Shown: positions 38,452 through 48,241, numbered from the stretch's first letter. The stretch is DNA of 64,000 bases from Pseudomonas sp. 8O (GCF_902506495.1 NZ_LR733264.1:1291312-1355311); one strand, 5' to 3'. A program made the numbers and translations. The notes: generated by a model from the letters alone, not told the origin.

Positions 38452-38617
38452 GCGTGTTCAGCGAGGGTGGGCAAGCTCCGTTGGCAGGATGCATGGCCAG
38501 AATTCTGCGGGATGCGCTGCAGCGGTGAAAATCGCGGCTGAAGCCCCGCGCGGTCATCTGCAACTCCATTTCTGGTCGCAGCTCCGCAGGTTGGGCTTTA
38601 GCCCACCAACAGCACGA

Positions 38618-40549
38618 TCAGAACAACTCGTTGGGCTGTACGATGCCGTACTTCTTCATCTTGCGATACAGGGTCGAGCGGGCCACGCCGAATGCCTCGG
38701 CTACCGCGCTGATATTCCAGCGGTGCTCGCGCAGAGCAGTCTGCAAATGGCGCGCTTCGTCATTCTCCAATCGGCTAGCGAGGTTCCCTTCGACCACCCG
38801 CGCAGTTGCGCTGAGCAGGGCAGACTGCTGCAGTTCTGCCGGCAGGCAGTCCACGTCGATGCGATCATCCTCAGCCAGCGCTGCTGCATAACGCAGGCAG
38901 TTGGACAACTGACGGATGTTGCCGGGCCAGGGATAGTCGAGCAGACGCTGGCGCGCGGCGTGGCTCAGACGAAACGGGCCGTGGCTGCTCAGCAGGTTGT
39001 CGATCAGGGCATCACGATCACTGCGCTCGCGTAACGCCGGCAGGGCCAGGGGCATACCGCTGAGGCGGTAGAACAGATCCTCGCGAAATATCTTGCTGGC
39101 GATCATCTGCGCCAGATCCTGGTGCGTGGCGGAGATCACCTGCACATCCAGCGGCACCGGGGTTTCGGCGCCAAGCGGGAAGATCTCGCGCTCGGCCAGC
39201 ACGCGCAGCAGACGGGTCTGCAGGTGCGCCGGCATATCGCCGATCTCGTCGAGAAACAAGGTGCCGCTGTTGGCCAGTTCCAGCTTGCCCTTCATGCCCT
39301 TCTTGTTAGCGCCGGTGAAGCTGCCGCCGCGATAGCCGAACAGCTCGCTCTCGATCAGGCTTTCGGGAATCGCCGCGCAGTTCAGTGCCACGTACGGGCC
39401 ACGGGCACGTGCGCTGGCCTGGTGGATGGCGCGAGCGAAGGCTTCCTTGCCGGTGCCGGTCTCCCCAGTGATGAGGATCGGGATGTCCTTGTCTAGCACC
39501 TTGCGCAGGCGCCGCACGCCGTCCTGCAGGCGTGCATCGTTACCGCTCAGGCGTTGCAGGTCTGGGTGTTCGCCGTTGTTGGCAATTGCGCTGCGTGCGC
39601 GTGTCTGAGGCTGTACGGCCGGGATGCGCAGGCTGACGCCGACCGGCGCGTCGTCTTGCAGGGTGCGCAGGTTGAGGCTGCGTGCGCCGCCGTTGCTCAG
39701 GCTCACCAGCTCGTCGACGCCTGCCGTTAGCAACTGGTCGATACGGCTGCCGAGCAGGTCGATCCGCCGCTCATGCTGATAGCTGACGAAGGCTGCATGG
39801 TTGGCACCTATGACTCGTCCTTGTTCGTCGAGGGCCAGCAATTGTTCGTTGGCCAGATCGCTGATGTCGTCATGGGATTTCACCGACAGCGTCATGCGGT
39901 CGCGATAGCGCTGGCGGAAACTGGCGTTCTCGATCATTCGCGCATACATAACCACCAATTGCAGGGTGAGATATTGCGTTTCCTTGGGGCCCTCGCTGTT
40001 CAGACAGGTGGCGTTGAGGCAGCCGCGCAGCACGTTCTGCGCATCGTAGATGGGCGCGACCGAGCAGCTCAGGCGGAAATTGGAAATCAGGAAGTGCTCC
40101 TGGTGATGGATGGTCATCGCCTGGCGCGAGGCCAGTGCGGTGCCAATGCCATTGGTACCGACCGTGGATTCGTCCCAACAGGCGCCGACGATCAGCCCGG
40201 CCTGGGTGTAGGCGTCGTACTGTAGGGGTAGGCGAGTGTCGAGGGTGACCCCGTGCTCATCGCTGAGCAGTACCGCGAACCCGGCTGGAACCACGCGTCT
40301 GGCGAGCCCGGTGACGCCCTGGCCGGCGATGCTCAGGTAGTCCTGATGCGCATGCTGGTGTTCACGCAATTCATCTGCGGTCAGTACGTGTTTCTCGCCA
40401 AGGCCGTAAGGATCGAGGCGATGTTGCATCACGCTGCGGTACCAGGAGCGGGCGATCTGCTCGTCGGGATGGACACTTCGCTCTGGAAAATGATCGGCCA
40501 CGAAAGCGATGAGATCACTGGGGCATACCCCAGATGCATGGATGCTCAT
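38618..40549 (-). CDS. Sigma54-dependent activator, AcoR/EatR-like
   Basis: A 643-residue enhancer-binding protein, start ATG 40549 with AGGAGT upstream. The N-terminal half is an AcoR-type GAF region (GFAVLLSDEHGVTLDTRLP, CWDESTVGTNGIGTALASRQAMTIHHQEHFL). The AAA+ domain has Walker A GETGTGKE (362-369), a GSFTGA version of the sigma54-contact loop (409-414) and Walker B LFLDEIGD (431-438). A Fis-type HTH with RWNISAVAEAFGVARSTLYRKMKKYGI ends the protein. AcoR relatives switch on alcohol or acetoin catabolism in response to small organic effectors. It lies convergent to aldA, so the sigma54 promoter at 34651 is its most likely target (inference). Confidence 0.9.
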   Translation of the reverse strand: MSIHASGVCPSDLIAFVADHFPERSVHPDEQIARSWYRSVMQHRLDPYGLGEKHVLTADELREHQHAHQDYLSIAGQGVTGLARRVVPAGFAVLLSDEHGVTLDTRLPLQYDAYTQAGLIVGACWDESTVGTNGIGTALASRQAMTIHHQEHFLISNFRLSCSVAPIYDAQNVLRGCLNATCLNSEGPKETQYLTLQLVVMYARMIENASFRQRYRDRMTLSVKSHDDISDLANEQLLALDEQGRVIGANHAAFVSYQHERRIDLLGSRIDQLLTAGVDELVSLSNGGARSLNLRTLQDDAPVGVSLRIPAVQPQTRARSAIANNGEHPDLQRLSGNDARLQDGVRRLRKVLDKDIPILITGETGTGKEAFARAIHQASARARGPYVALNCAAIPESLIESELFGYRGGSFTGANKKGMKGKLELANSGTLFLDEIGDMPAHLQTRLLRVLAEREIFPLGAETPVPLDVQVISATHQDLAQMIASKIFREDLFYRLSGMPLALPALRERSDRDALIDNLLSSHGPFRLSHAARQRLLDYPWPGNIRQLSNCLRYAAALAEDDRIDVDCLPAELQQSALLSATARVVEGNLASRLENDEARHLQTALREHRWNISAVAEAFGVARSTLYRKMKKYGIVQPNELF

Positions 40550-40564
40550 GGGCACTCCTGACAA

Positions 40565-40883
40565 TAGTGCGTTGGCTCGTAGCCTCTTGTTGTTTTGGCG
40601 GTTCGTCCTGTGGTGCGCGGATGAGCCCTGAACGCATACAACTCTAGCTGCATTGACACAGGTTGGGAACCAATAGGTCGAGCCGCGACCATGTCTTCAA
40701 TAGCGGTTTTGCCGAGCTTTGTGGGTGGTTCAAGGGCCGTGAAAGTGTGTGCAAGCTGTATCCAAGTCGACTGGCAGTGCCTCGAAAATGTTGAAAGAAG
40801 AGGGTTGTCGAACGATTTGGATAGCGCTAACATCCGGATCAAACAATGAGCGGCGCCACCTCGATGGTGCCCATGGAGTTCCC
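40565..40883. other. Divergent control region, activator and gluconokinase fusion
   Basis: 319 bp with no gene. It contains the GntR-type operator and promoter at 40805-40833 near its right end; no promoter for the activator could be fixed. Confidence 0.55.
40805..40833 (+). promoter_or_regulatory. Sigma70 promoter with embedded GntR-like operator
   Basis: TTGTCG (40805-40810), 17-bp spacer, TAACAT (40828-40833). The 12-mer GATAGCGCTAAC (40820-40831), with palindromic core TAGCGCTA, lies in the spacer and -10 box, where a repressor would block transcription. TAGCGCT is part of the GntR site I recall from P. aeruginosa. Confidence 0.7.
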
Positions 40884-42005
40884 ATGCAACAGCAGTCTTG
40901 CGCATTGCCTGCCCGTACCACCCTGGTGGTCATGGGGGTCAGTGGCTCCGGCAAGAGCGAGATCAGCCAGGCGGTCGCCACCGCACTCGGTTGGCGCCAT
41001 ATCGAAGCCGATCATTTCCATCCTCCCGAAAACGTAGCGCGCATGCGCGCGGGCATCCCGCTGAGCGACGAAGACCGTCGCCACTGGCTGGACGCGCTGT
41101 GCGAACAGATGCTGGCTGTGCAGGCTGCAGGTGAATGCTTCGTGCTGGCTTGCTCGGCGCTCAAGCATGCTTACCGCGAGCGCCTGCGTCAGGCGGTTCC
41201 GGGCTTGCAGTTCGTGCACCTGGATATCGATCACGCCACCGCCGTACAACGTGTCGGCGCTCGGCCTGGGCACTTCATGCCGACTTCGCTGGTCGACAGT
41301 CAGTTCGCCACCCTCGAAAGCCCGGCAGGTGAGCCGCACGTACGAGTCGTCGATGCGCAGCAGTCGCGGCAAGCGTTGGTGGCCGATATTCAGGCCTGGG
41401 TTCGTCGCGAAACCGTGGAGGTCGTCTCGAGCCATGACCAGGATATTCTCGATAGCGAAATTGATAGCGCTAACCAAGCGGCCCAGCTAGGCGCCGAGCC
41501 GATCTATGAAGGTCGCATCGCACGCGTGTTCGATCGCCTGACCGATGGTTTGATGGCGGTGCTGATGGCCTTCATGGTGGTGGCGGTGTTCACCAACGTG
41601 GTGCTGCGCTACGCCTTCGGTACGGGCTGGCCGGGTGCCGAGGAGCTTTCGCGGTTGGCGTTCGTCTGGCTGGTCTTCGTCGGTGTGGCCTCTGGTATGC
41701 GCCGTGGCGAGCTGATGACCTTCCGCATGATTCGCGACCGCTTCCCGCTGCTAGCGCAGCGACTGGTGGATTCGCTGAGCTGGATTCTCGTGGCAGGCGC
41801 GAGCCTGCTCTCGGCCTTGGGCGCCTGGAATCAGGTGCAGTTCGGCTGGGGCAACGTCAGTACCGTGGTTGGTTATCCGGTGGTGCTGGCGATGCTGCCG
41901 GTGCTGGCGAGCATGCTGGTGCTGGCGATTCTGGCGGTGGTGCAGTTGGTCAACCTCTGGCGGCGTGCGCCGCAGGCGACATTGACCCAGGCGCACGTCG
42001 AATGA
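40884..42005 (+). CDS. Gluconokinase fused to TRAP transporter small permease DctQ
   Basis: A 373-residue in-frame fusion; ATG 40884 follows GGAGTTCCC. Residues 1 to about 175 are a complete GntK-type gluconokinase: P-loop GVSGSGKSE (18-26), EADHFHPPENVARMRAGIPLSDEDRRHWLD, CSALKHAYRERLR and VHLDIDHATAVQRVGARPGHFMPTSLVDSQFATLE. Residues about 176-212 are a polar linker. Residues 213-373 are a DctQ small permease with four hydrophobic helices and TGWPGAEELSRLAFVWLVFVGVASGMRRGELM. The kinase would be cytosolic and tethered to the membrane next to the transporter, so gluconate might be phosphorylated on entry. Codons 194-197 of the linker carry a second copy of the operator 12-mer. No internal start for DctQ is convincing. 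Confidence 0.88.
   Translation: MQQQSCALPARTTLVVMGVSGSGKSEISQAVATALGWRHIEADHFHPPENVARMRAGIPLSDEDRRHWLDALCEQMLAVQAAGECFVLACSALKHAYRERLRQAVPGLQFVHLDIDHATAVQRVGARPGHFMPTSLVDSQFATLESPAGEPHVRVVDAQQSRQALVADIQAWVRRETVEVVSSHDQDILDSEIDSANQAAQLGAEPIYEGRIARVFDRLTDGLMAVLMAFMVVAVFTNVVLRYAFGTGWPGAEELSRLAFVWLVFVGVASGMRRGELMTFRMIRDRFPLLAQRLVDSLSWILVAGASLLSALGAWNQVQFGWGNVSTVVGYPVVLAMLPVLASMLVLAILAVVQLVNLWRRAPQATLTQAHVE
41463..41474. promoter_or_regulatory. Second operator-like 12-mer inside the linker codons
   Basis: GATAGCGCTAAC is identical to the promoter copy at 40820-40831 and encodes D194-S-A-N of the fusion linker. A partial copy GATAGCGAAATT precedes it. No good -35 box sits at the matching distance. 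Confidence 0.6.
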
Positions 42006-42054
42006 TGCTGGCTCCATTCCAACAAGACGGGCACTGCCCACCGAGGACCTGTCG

Positions 42055-43332
42055 ATGACTGTCGCGGTATTTCTTTCTTCCCTGCTGGGGTTCATGGCAT
42101 TCGGCATGCCCATCGCCTTCGCCCTGATCCTGACCGCCGCTGTGCTGATGTGGTACCTGGATTTCTGGGACGTGCAGTTGCTGGCGCAGAACCTGCTCGC
42201 CGGCGCTGACAGCTTCCCGCTGCTGGCAGTGCCGTTCTTCATCCTGGCCGGTGAGCTGATGAACGCCGGCGGCATTTCCCGGCGCATCATCGCCATGGCT
42301 CAGGCCTACTTTGGCCATCTGCGCGGAGGCCTCGGCTACGTTGCCATTGCGGCCGCCGTGCTGCTGGCCAGCATGTCCGGCTCGGCATTGGCCGACACCG
42401 CTGCACTGGCTACCTTGCTGTTACCGATGATGCGCCAGCGCGGTTATCCGGTGCATTCCTCGGCGGGCCTGGTGGCTGCCGGCGGCATCATCGCGCCGAT
42501 CATTCCGCCGTCGATGCCGTTCGTGATTTACGGCGTGGTCACCAACACGTCTATCAGCCAGCTGTTCATGGCGGGGCTGGTGCCGGGGCTGATCATGGGC
42601 GCAGGTCTGATCATTGCCTGGACCCTGATCGCCCGTGGTTTCACCGAGCCAACGCCGCCCAAGGCCAGCGCTGCAGAGCGCCGCCGGGTGCTGATCGACG
42701 GTGCGGCGGCGCTGATGTTGCCGGTGATCATCGTCGGTGGTCTGCGCTTCGGTATCTTCACCCCTACCGAAGCGGCGGTGGTCGCTGCGGTCTACGCCCT
42801 GGCCGTTTCCACCTTGCTCTACCGCGAACTGAGCTGGAACGATCTGATGGAAACCCTGACCCGCGCCAGCCGCACCACGGCGTCGGTGATGTTCCTATGC
42901 GCCGCTGCCACGGTATCGGCCTACATGATCACCCTGGCGCAGTTGCCGGACGAGATTGGTGCCATGCTCGGGCCGCTGGCCGAACACCCGCGACTGCTGG
43001 TGCTGGCGATTATGCTGCTGATGATCGCAGTAGGCATGGTGCTCGACCTGACGCCGACCATCCTGATTCTGGCGCCGGTACTGGCTCCCATCGCGATCAA
43101 GGCTGGTGTCGATCCGGTGTACTTTGGCGTGATGTTCGTGCTGATCGGCTCCATTGGCCTGATAACCCCGCCAGTCGGCACCGTGCTTAACGTCGTCGGC
43201 GGTATCGGCAAGTTGCGCATGGAAGTGCTGGTACGCGGTGTCATGCCGTTCTTCCTGATTTACCTGATCATCGTCGCGATGCTGGTGGCGTTTCCGTCCA
43301 TCGTCACCGTGCCGCTGGCCTGGCTGCGCTGA
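42055..43332 (+). CDS. TRAP transporter large permease (DctM)
   Basis: A 425-residue membrane protein with about 12 hydrophobic segments, starting MTVAVFLSSLLGFMAFGMPIAFALILTAAVLMWYLDFWD. Family blocks are AGADSFPLLAVPFFILAGELMNAGGISRRI, SGSALADTAALATLLLPMMRQRGY, AAGGIIAPIIPPSMPFVIYGVVTNTSISQLFMAG and GLITPPVGTVLNVVGG. DctM is the Na+-coupled translocation subunit of TRAP systems. It lies 49 bp after the kinase-DctQ fusion and before DctP, completing the transporter. Confidence 0.93.
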   Translation: MTVAVFLSSLLGFMAFGMPIAFALILTAAVLMWYLDFWDVQLLAQNLLAGADSFPLLAVPFFILAGELMNAGGISRRIIAMAQAYFGHLRGGLGYVAIAAAVLLASMSGSALADTAALATLLLPMMRQRGYPVHSSAGLVAAGGIIAPIIPPSMPFVIYGVVTNTSISQLFMAGLVPGLIMGAGLIIAWTLIARGFTEPTPPKASAAERRRVLIDGAAALMLPVIIVGGLRFGIFTPTEAAVVAAVYALAVSTLLYRELSWNDLMETLTRASRTTASVMFLCAAATVSAYMITLAQLPDEIGAMLGPLAEHPRLLVLAIMLLMIAVGMVLDLTPTILILAPVLAPIAIKAGVDPVYFGVMFVLIGSIGLITPPVGTVLNVVGGIGKLRMEVLVRGVMPFFLIYLIIVAMLVAFPSIVTVPLAWLR

Positions 43333-43389
43333 GTTGACCTGACGGCGTTGGCGCGCCGACATCATTCACAACAATAAGAGGTAGACCCG

Positions 43390-44403
43390 ATGAAACGTCC
43401 ACTGCTCGCCATCCTCACCGCTGCCATGCTGTGCAGCCCGCTCGCCAGTTTCACCGCCCATGCCGATGACGTGCGCTCACGCATGATCCGCTTCGGTTAC
43501 GGCCTCAACGAGAACAGCAATCAGGGCCGTGCGGCCAAGCTGTTCGCCGAGGAGGTCGCCAAGGCCTCCGACGGCAAACTCAAGGTGCGCACCTTCGGTG
43601 CCGCCAGCCTGGGCTCGGACGATCAGATGCAGAGTGCGCTGATTGGCGGCGCGCAGGAAATGATGGTCGGCTCCACCGCAACCCTGGTGGGCATCACCAA
43701 GGAAATGGCAGTGTGGGACACGCCATTTCTGTTCAGCAGTGCCGAGCAGGCCGATGCCGTGCTCGACGGCCCGGTTGGCCGCCAGGTGATGGACAAGTTG
43801 GAGGAGAAAGGTCTGGTCGGTTTGGTGTACTGGGAGAACGGCTTCCGCAACCTGACCAACAACACGCGGCCGATCAGCAAGTTGGAGGACTTTTCCGGCG
43901 TCAAACTGCGCGTGATGCCCAATCCGGTATTCCTCGAGACCTTCAAGCTGATGGGCGCCAATGCCGTGCCGTTGCCATTCTCTGAGCTGTTCACCGCGCT
44001 GGAGACCAAGGCCGTCGACGGCCAGGAAAACCCCTTCAACACCATTCTTTCCTCGAAGTTCTACGAGGTGCAGAAGTACCTGACCGTGACCAACCACGTG
44101 TACAGCCCGTGGATCGTCACCGTGTCCAAGCGCTGGTGGGATGGTCTGTCGCAGGCCGAGCAGAACATCCTGCTGGAGGCGGCCAAGAAGGCGCGTGACT
44201 TCGAGCGTAAGGACACCCGCGAGGAAGCAGCCCGTGCCCTGGCCGAGCTGAAAGACAAGGGCATGCAGATCAACGAAGTGGAGCCGACCGAAGTGCAGCG
44301 CATGCGTGAGCAGGCCGCGCCGGCGATCCAGAAGGTCGTCGAGACCGTCGGTCAGCAACTGTTCGATCAGGTGCAGGCTGAAGTCGAGAAGGCCGCCCTA
44401 TAA
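43390..44403 (+). CDS. TRAP transporter substrate-binding protein (DctP)
   Basis: A 337-residue periplasmic protein with signal peptide MKRPLLAILTAAMLCSPLASFTAHA. The mature DctP-fold includes IRFGYGLNENSNQGRAAKLFAEEVAKASDGKLKVRTFGAASLGSDDQMQSALIGGAQEMMVGST, LVYWENGFRNLTNNTRPISKLEDFSGVKLRVMPNPVFLETFKLMGANAVPLPFSELFTALETKAVDGQENPFN. The arginine in KLRVMPNP is the usual carboxylate-binding residue, so the ligand is an organic acid. Given the kinase and GntR, gluconate or a similar sugar acid is most likely (inference). Confidence 0.92.
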   Translation: MKRPLLAILTAAMLCSPLASFTAHADDVRSRMIRFGYGLNENSNQGRAAKLFAEEVAKASDGKLKVRTFGAASLGSDDQMQSALIGGAQEMMVGSTATLVGITKEMAVWDTPFLFSSAEQADAVLDGPVGRQVMDKLEEKGLVGLVYWENGFRNLTNNTRPISKLEDFSGVKLRVMPNPVFLETFKLMGANAVPLPFSELFTALETKAVDGQENPFNTILSSKFYEVQKYLTVTNHVYSPWIVTVSKRWWDGLSQAEQNILLEAAKKARDFERKDTREEAARALAELKDKGMQINEVEPTEVQRMREQAAPAIQKVVETVGQQLFDQVQAEVEKAAL

Positions 44404-44478
44404 GGGCTTGCCCAGGATCGGCTCGGCCAGTGCGCCGCTGATCCTGGGCAGGTTCGCAGTTTCGCGGGGCACGCAGGT

Positions 44479-44507
44479 GGTAACGCTCCTTGCATGGTGG
44501 CGTTACC
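44479..44507. promoter_or_regulatory. Inverted repeat before gntR
   Basis: GGTAACGC (44479-44486) and GCGTTACC (44500-44507) are perfect inverted arms separated by 13 bp. It could be a gntR operator or the end of the dctP transcript; there is no T tract. Confidence 0.5.
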
Positions 44508-44580
44508 CCGGGCGGCGTGTCCTGCGCTTTATTCCCCGGCGGGGCTGGTAGAATCGACCGCTGAAGTCAATGGAGGCGCT

Positions 44581-45600
44581 ATGAGTCAACGCCGTCGCCG
44601 GTCCGCAGAACGTGTCACCTTGTCCGACGTGGCCAAGGCCGCAGGCTGTTCGTTGATGTCCGCCTCGCGCGCGCTGTCGCAGCCGGGGCGGGTGTCTGAT
44701 GCGTTGCGCGAGCAGGTGATGCGCGCCGCCCAGGCGCTGGGTTACGTGCCCAACCCGGCAGCGCGGGCATTGGCCAGTTCACGCTCGAACCTGGTGGCTG
44801 TGGTGATCCCGTCGCTGTCGAACTCGGTGTTCGTCGATACCGTGGAGGCCATCCAGCGGGTGCTGATGCCGGCCGGCTTCGAAATGATGATCGGTGTCAG
44901 TCACTACCGGGTCGAGGAGGATGAGCGTCTGTTGCGTTCCTATCTGGCGCACCAGCCAGCTGGCCTGCTGCTTACGGGGTTCGAGCGCAGCGACGCGGCG
45001 CGCGAAATCCTCGGCGCCAGCAGTTGCCCATTGGTGACGTTGATGGAGCTGAGCGAGGAGCCGGAGGATTACTGCGTCGGCTTCTCTCAGGTCGAAGCCG
45101 GCGCTGCGATGACCCGTGCCCTGGTGCAGCGTGGTTACCGCCATATCGCCTTTGCCGCAGCGCAGCTTGACCCACGCACCTTGCAGCGTGCAGAAGGCTA
45201 TCGTCAGGTGATGCGCTACCTCAATCGACATGACCCGGCGCTGGAATTGCTGACGCCAGAGTTGTCATCCATTGGCTTGGGCGCCGAGTTGCTCGACCGT
45301 CTGCTGGCGCAGCAGCCGCAGATCGATGCGGTGTTCTTCAACAACGACGACCTGGCCATGGGGGCGCTGTTCCGCGCGCGTCAGCTGGGCCTGGATGTGC
45401 CGGGAAGCCTGGCCATCGCCGGCTTCAACGATTTGCCGGCCGCTGCCTGGATGCATCCGGCCTTGAGCACCGTGCGTACCACCCGTGGTCGTGTCGGTGA
45501 GCTGGCGGCGAACATGTTGCTGGCGTTGATGCGTGGCGAAACGCCGGAGCAGCACTGCATCGACGTCGGCTTCGAGCTGGTGATGCGCGACAGCGCCTGA
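44581..45600 (+). CDS. gntR: LacI-family regulator of gluconate use (GntR)
   Basis: A 339-residue repressor, ATG 44581 after GGAGGCGCT. Residues 13-60 form the LacI HTH and hinge: VTLSDVAKAAGCSLMSASRALSQPGRVSDALREQVMRAAQALGYVPNPAARALAS. A periplasmic-binding-protein-like effector domain follows (VAVVIPSLSNSVFVDTVEAIQRVL; FFNNDDLAMGALFRARQLGLDVPGSLAIAGFND). The SLMSASRAL recognition helix and overall sequence resemble GntR of P. aeruginosa and E. coli. It should bind the TAGCGCTA sites at 40820 and perhaps 41463, released by gluconate (inference). Confidence 0.88.
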   Translation: MSQRRRRSAERVTLSDVAKAAGCSLMSASRALSQPGRVSDALREQVMRAAQALGYVPNPAARALASSRSNLVAVVIPSLSNSVFVDTVEAIQRVLMPAGFEMMIGVSHYRVEEDERLLRSYLAHQPAGLLLTGFERSDAAREILGASSCPLVTLMELSEEPEDYCVGFSQVEAGAAMTRALVQRGYRHIAFAAAQLDPRTLQRAEGYRQVMRYLNRHDPALELLTPELSSIGLGAELLDRLLAQQPQIDAVFFNNDDLAMGALFRARQLGLDVPGSLAIAGFNDLPAAAWMHPALSTVRTTRGRVGELAANMLLALMRGETPEQHCIDVGFELVMRDSA

Positions 45601-45602
45601 GG

Positions 45603-46628
45603 CTACTGTTTCCTGTTGGCCGCCGCCAGTTGCTCGGTGGCCTCCAGACGCAGGCGCTCACGTTCATCGAAGCGCTCTGCAGCCAGCGTCTCGATCGCCG
45701 TGCGCTTGTCGCCGCTGCTGAGCCCCTCATTGGCCTCAATCTTCGCCTTGGCAGTGATGTAGTCATCCAGACGCTTCTGCCAACTCTGTCGTTGGCTATC
45801 CAGCGCCTCCAGGCGCGTGGTGGCTTCGGCGCCTACCAGTTGCTGACGCATCTGGCGGATCTGCGCCGTGCTGGCGCCTTCGGCCAGCAGGCGGGCGGTG
45901 TGCTGCCGCAGTTCCTGTTGCAGTTGCGGCACTACGGCGTCCTGCAGTTCTTTGGGCAAGGATGCACGCAGGCGGTCGACGGCAGCACCTTTCTCTTCTG
46001 CGCTCATTCTGCTGTCGTGCTGGATGGCCAGGCGCTCCAGGGTGAAGCGGTTGTAGCCTTCCTCGCGGGCGAAGAAGGCCTGGTGGGTCTCGCTATCGAA
46101 CAGACGCGCGCGCAGCGCCTGCACAGCGCTCTCACGCTGGCGCATGGCATCCAGATTGGCCATTTGCGGCAGGTCGCGCTCCAGCAGCACCAACTCACGC
46201 TTATAGCTCAGGTATTGGTCCAGCAGCGTCTGCGCGTGGGCTCGTGCAGGTTCCTGCAAGCTGCTGTCGATGTAGTTGCGCAGGCGCGACACGCTGGCAT
46301 CCAGGCTTTCCTCGCCGATGCTGGCGAGGAAGTAATCGAAGATGCGGCGGATGTCTTCGCTGATGATCAGATTGCCGCCGGCGTCCACGCGAAAGCTGCC
46401 GTCGACTTCGGTGCCGACGAAGGAGCTGGGCAGGGCCAGCGTGGTGGCCTTCTTCCGCGTCTCGTTGATAGTCGGCGTTGCGGCCTCTGTAGCCGGCTCC
46501 GCTACAGGCTGCGTAGCCGTGGCGGCGGGAGGCGTGAATGGGGTCGGCTGGTGTCCGGGTTGCAGGTAAAGCATCAGCGCCAGGCCGGCGGCGATCAGTA
46601 GCGGCAGGACGAACAGGGTTTTCTTCAC
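45603..46628 (-). CDS. lifO: Lipase-specific foldase (lipase secretion chaperone)
   Basis: A 341-residue steric chaperone. GTG 46628 starts [23 protein letters not shown], a membrane anchor, followed by a Pro/Ala/Thr-rich linker (residues 24-58) and the helical foldase domain. [15 protein letters not shown] (about 94-108) matches the essential RxxFDY(F/C)LSA-type motif of Lif proteins. It folds the upstream-encoded lipase in the periplasm before type II secretion. The lipase gene lies 147 bp upstream on the same strand, with a 22-bp perfect inverted repeat in the gap. Confidence 0.93.
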   Translation of the reverse strand: MKKTLFVLPLLIAAGLALMLYLQPGHQPTPFTPPAATATQPVAEPATEAATPTINETRKKATTLALPSSFVGTEVDGSFRVDAGGNLIISEDIRRIFDYFLASIGEESLDASVSRLRNYIDSSLQEPARAHAQTLLDQYLSYKRELVLLERDLPQMANLDAMRQRESAVQALRARLFDSETHQAFFAREEGYNRFTLERLAIQHDSRMSAEEKGAAVDRLRASLPKELQDAVVPQLQQELRQHTARLLAEGASTAQIRQMRQQLVGAEATTRLEALDSQRQSWQKRLDDYITAKAKIEANEGLSSGDKRTAIETLAAERFDERERLRLEATEQLAAANRKQ

Positions 46629-46695
46629 GGCAGGTTCCAGTAGGGCGTCGGATCGGGATCGCTCCTGATCCGAACTAGGGCTTAGAGCAATACCT

Positions 46696-46762
46696 GTAGG
46701 GTGCGCCGTGCGCACCGGATTGTCGGTAACGCTGGCATTTCGGTGCGCACGGCGCACCCTAC
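46696..46762. repeat. 22-bp perfect inverted repeat between lip and lifO
   Basis: Arms 46696-46717 and 46741-46762 are perfect reverse complements (22 bp, beginning GTAGGGTGCGCCGTGC) around a 23-bp loop. The same 22-mer occurs again alone at 48629-48650. In lip-lifO mRNA it would fold into a very stable hairpin. Confidence 0.9.
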
Positions 46763-46775
46763 GAGGCGTGGCAGT

Positions 46776-48241
<1,466 letters not shown>

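Noticed and set aside
41434..41436. Internal ATG as a separate DctQ start in the fusion
   Set aside because: It follows GGAGG but is out of frame with DctQ, so it cannot start the permease.
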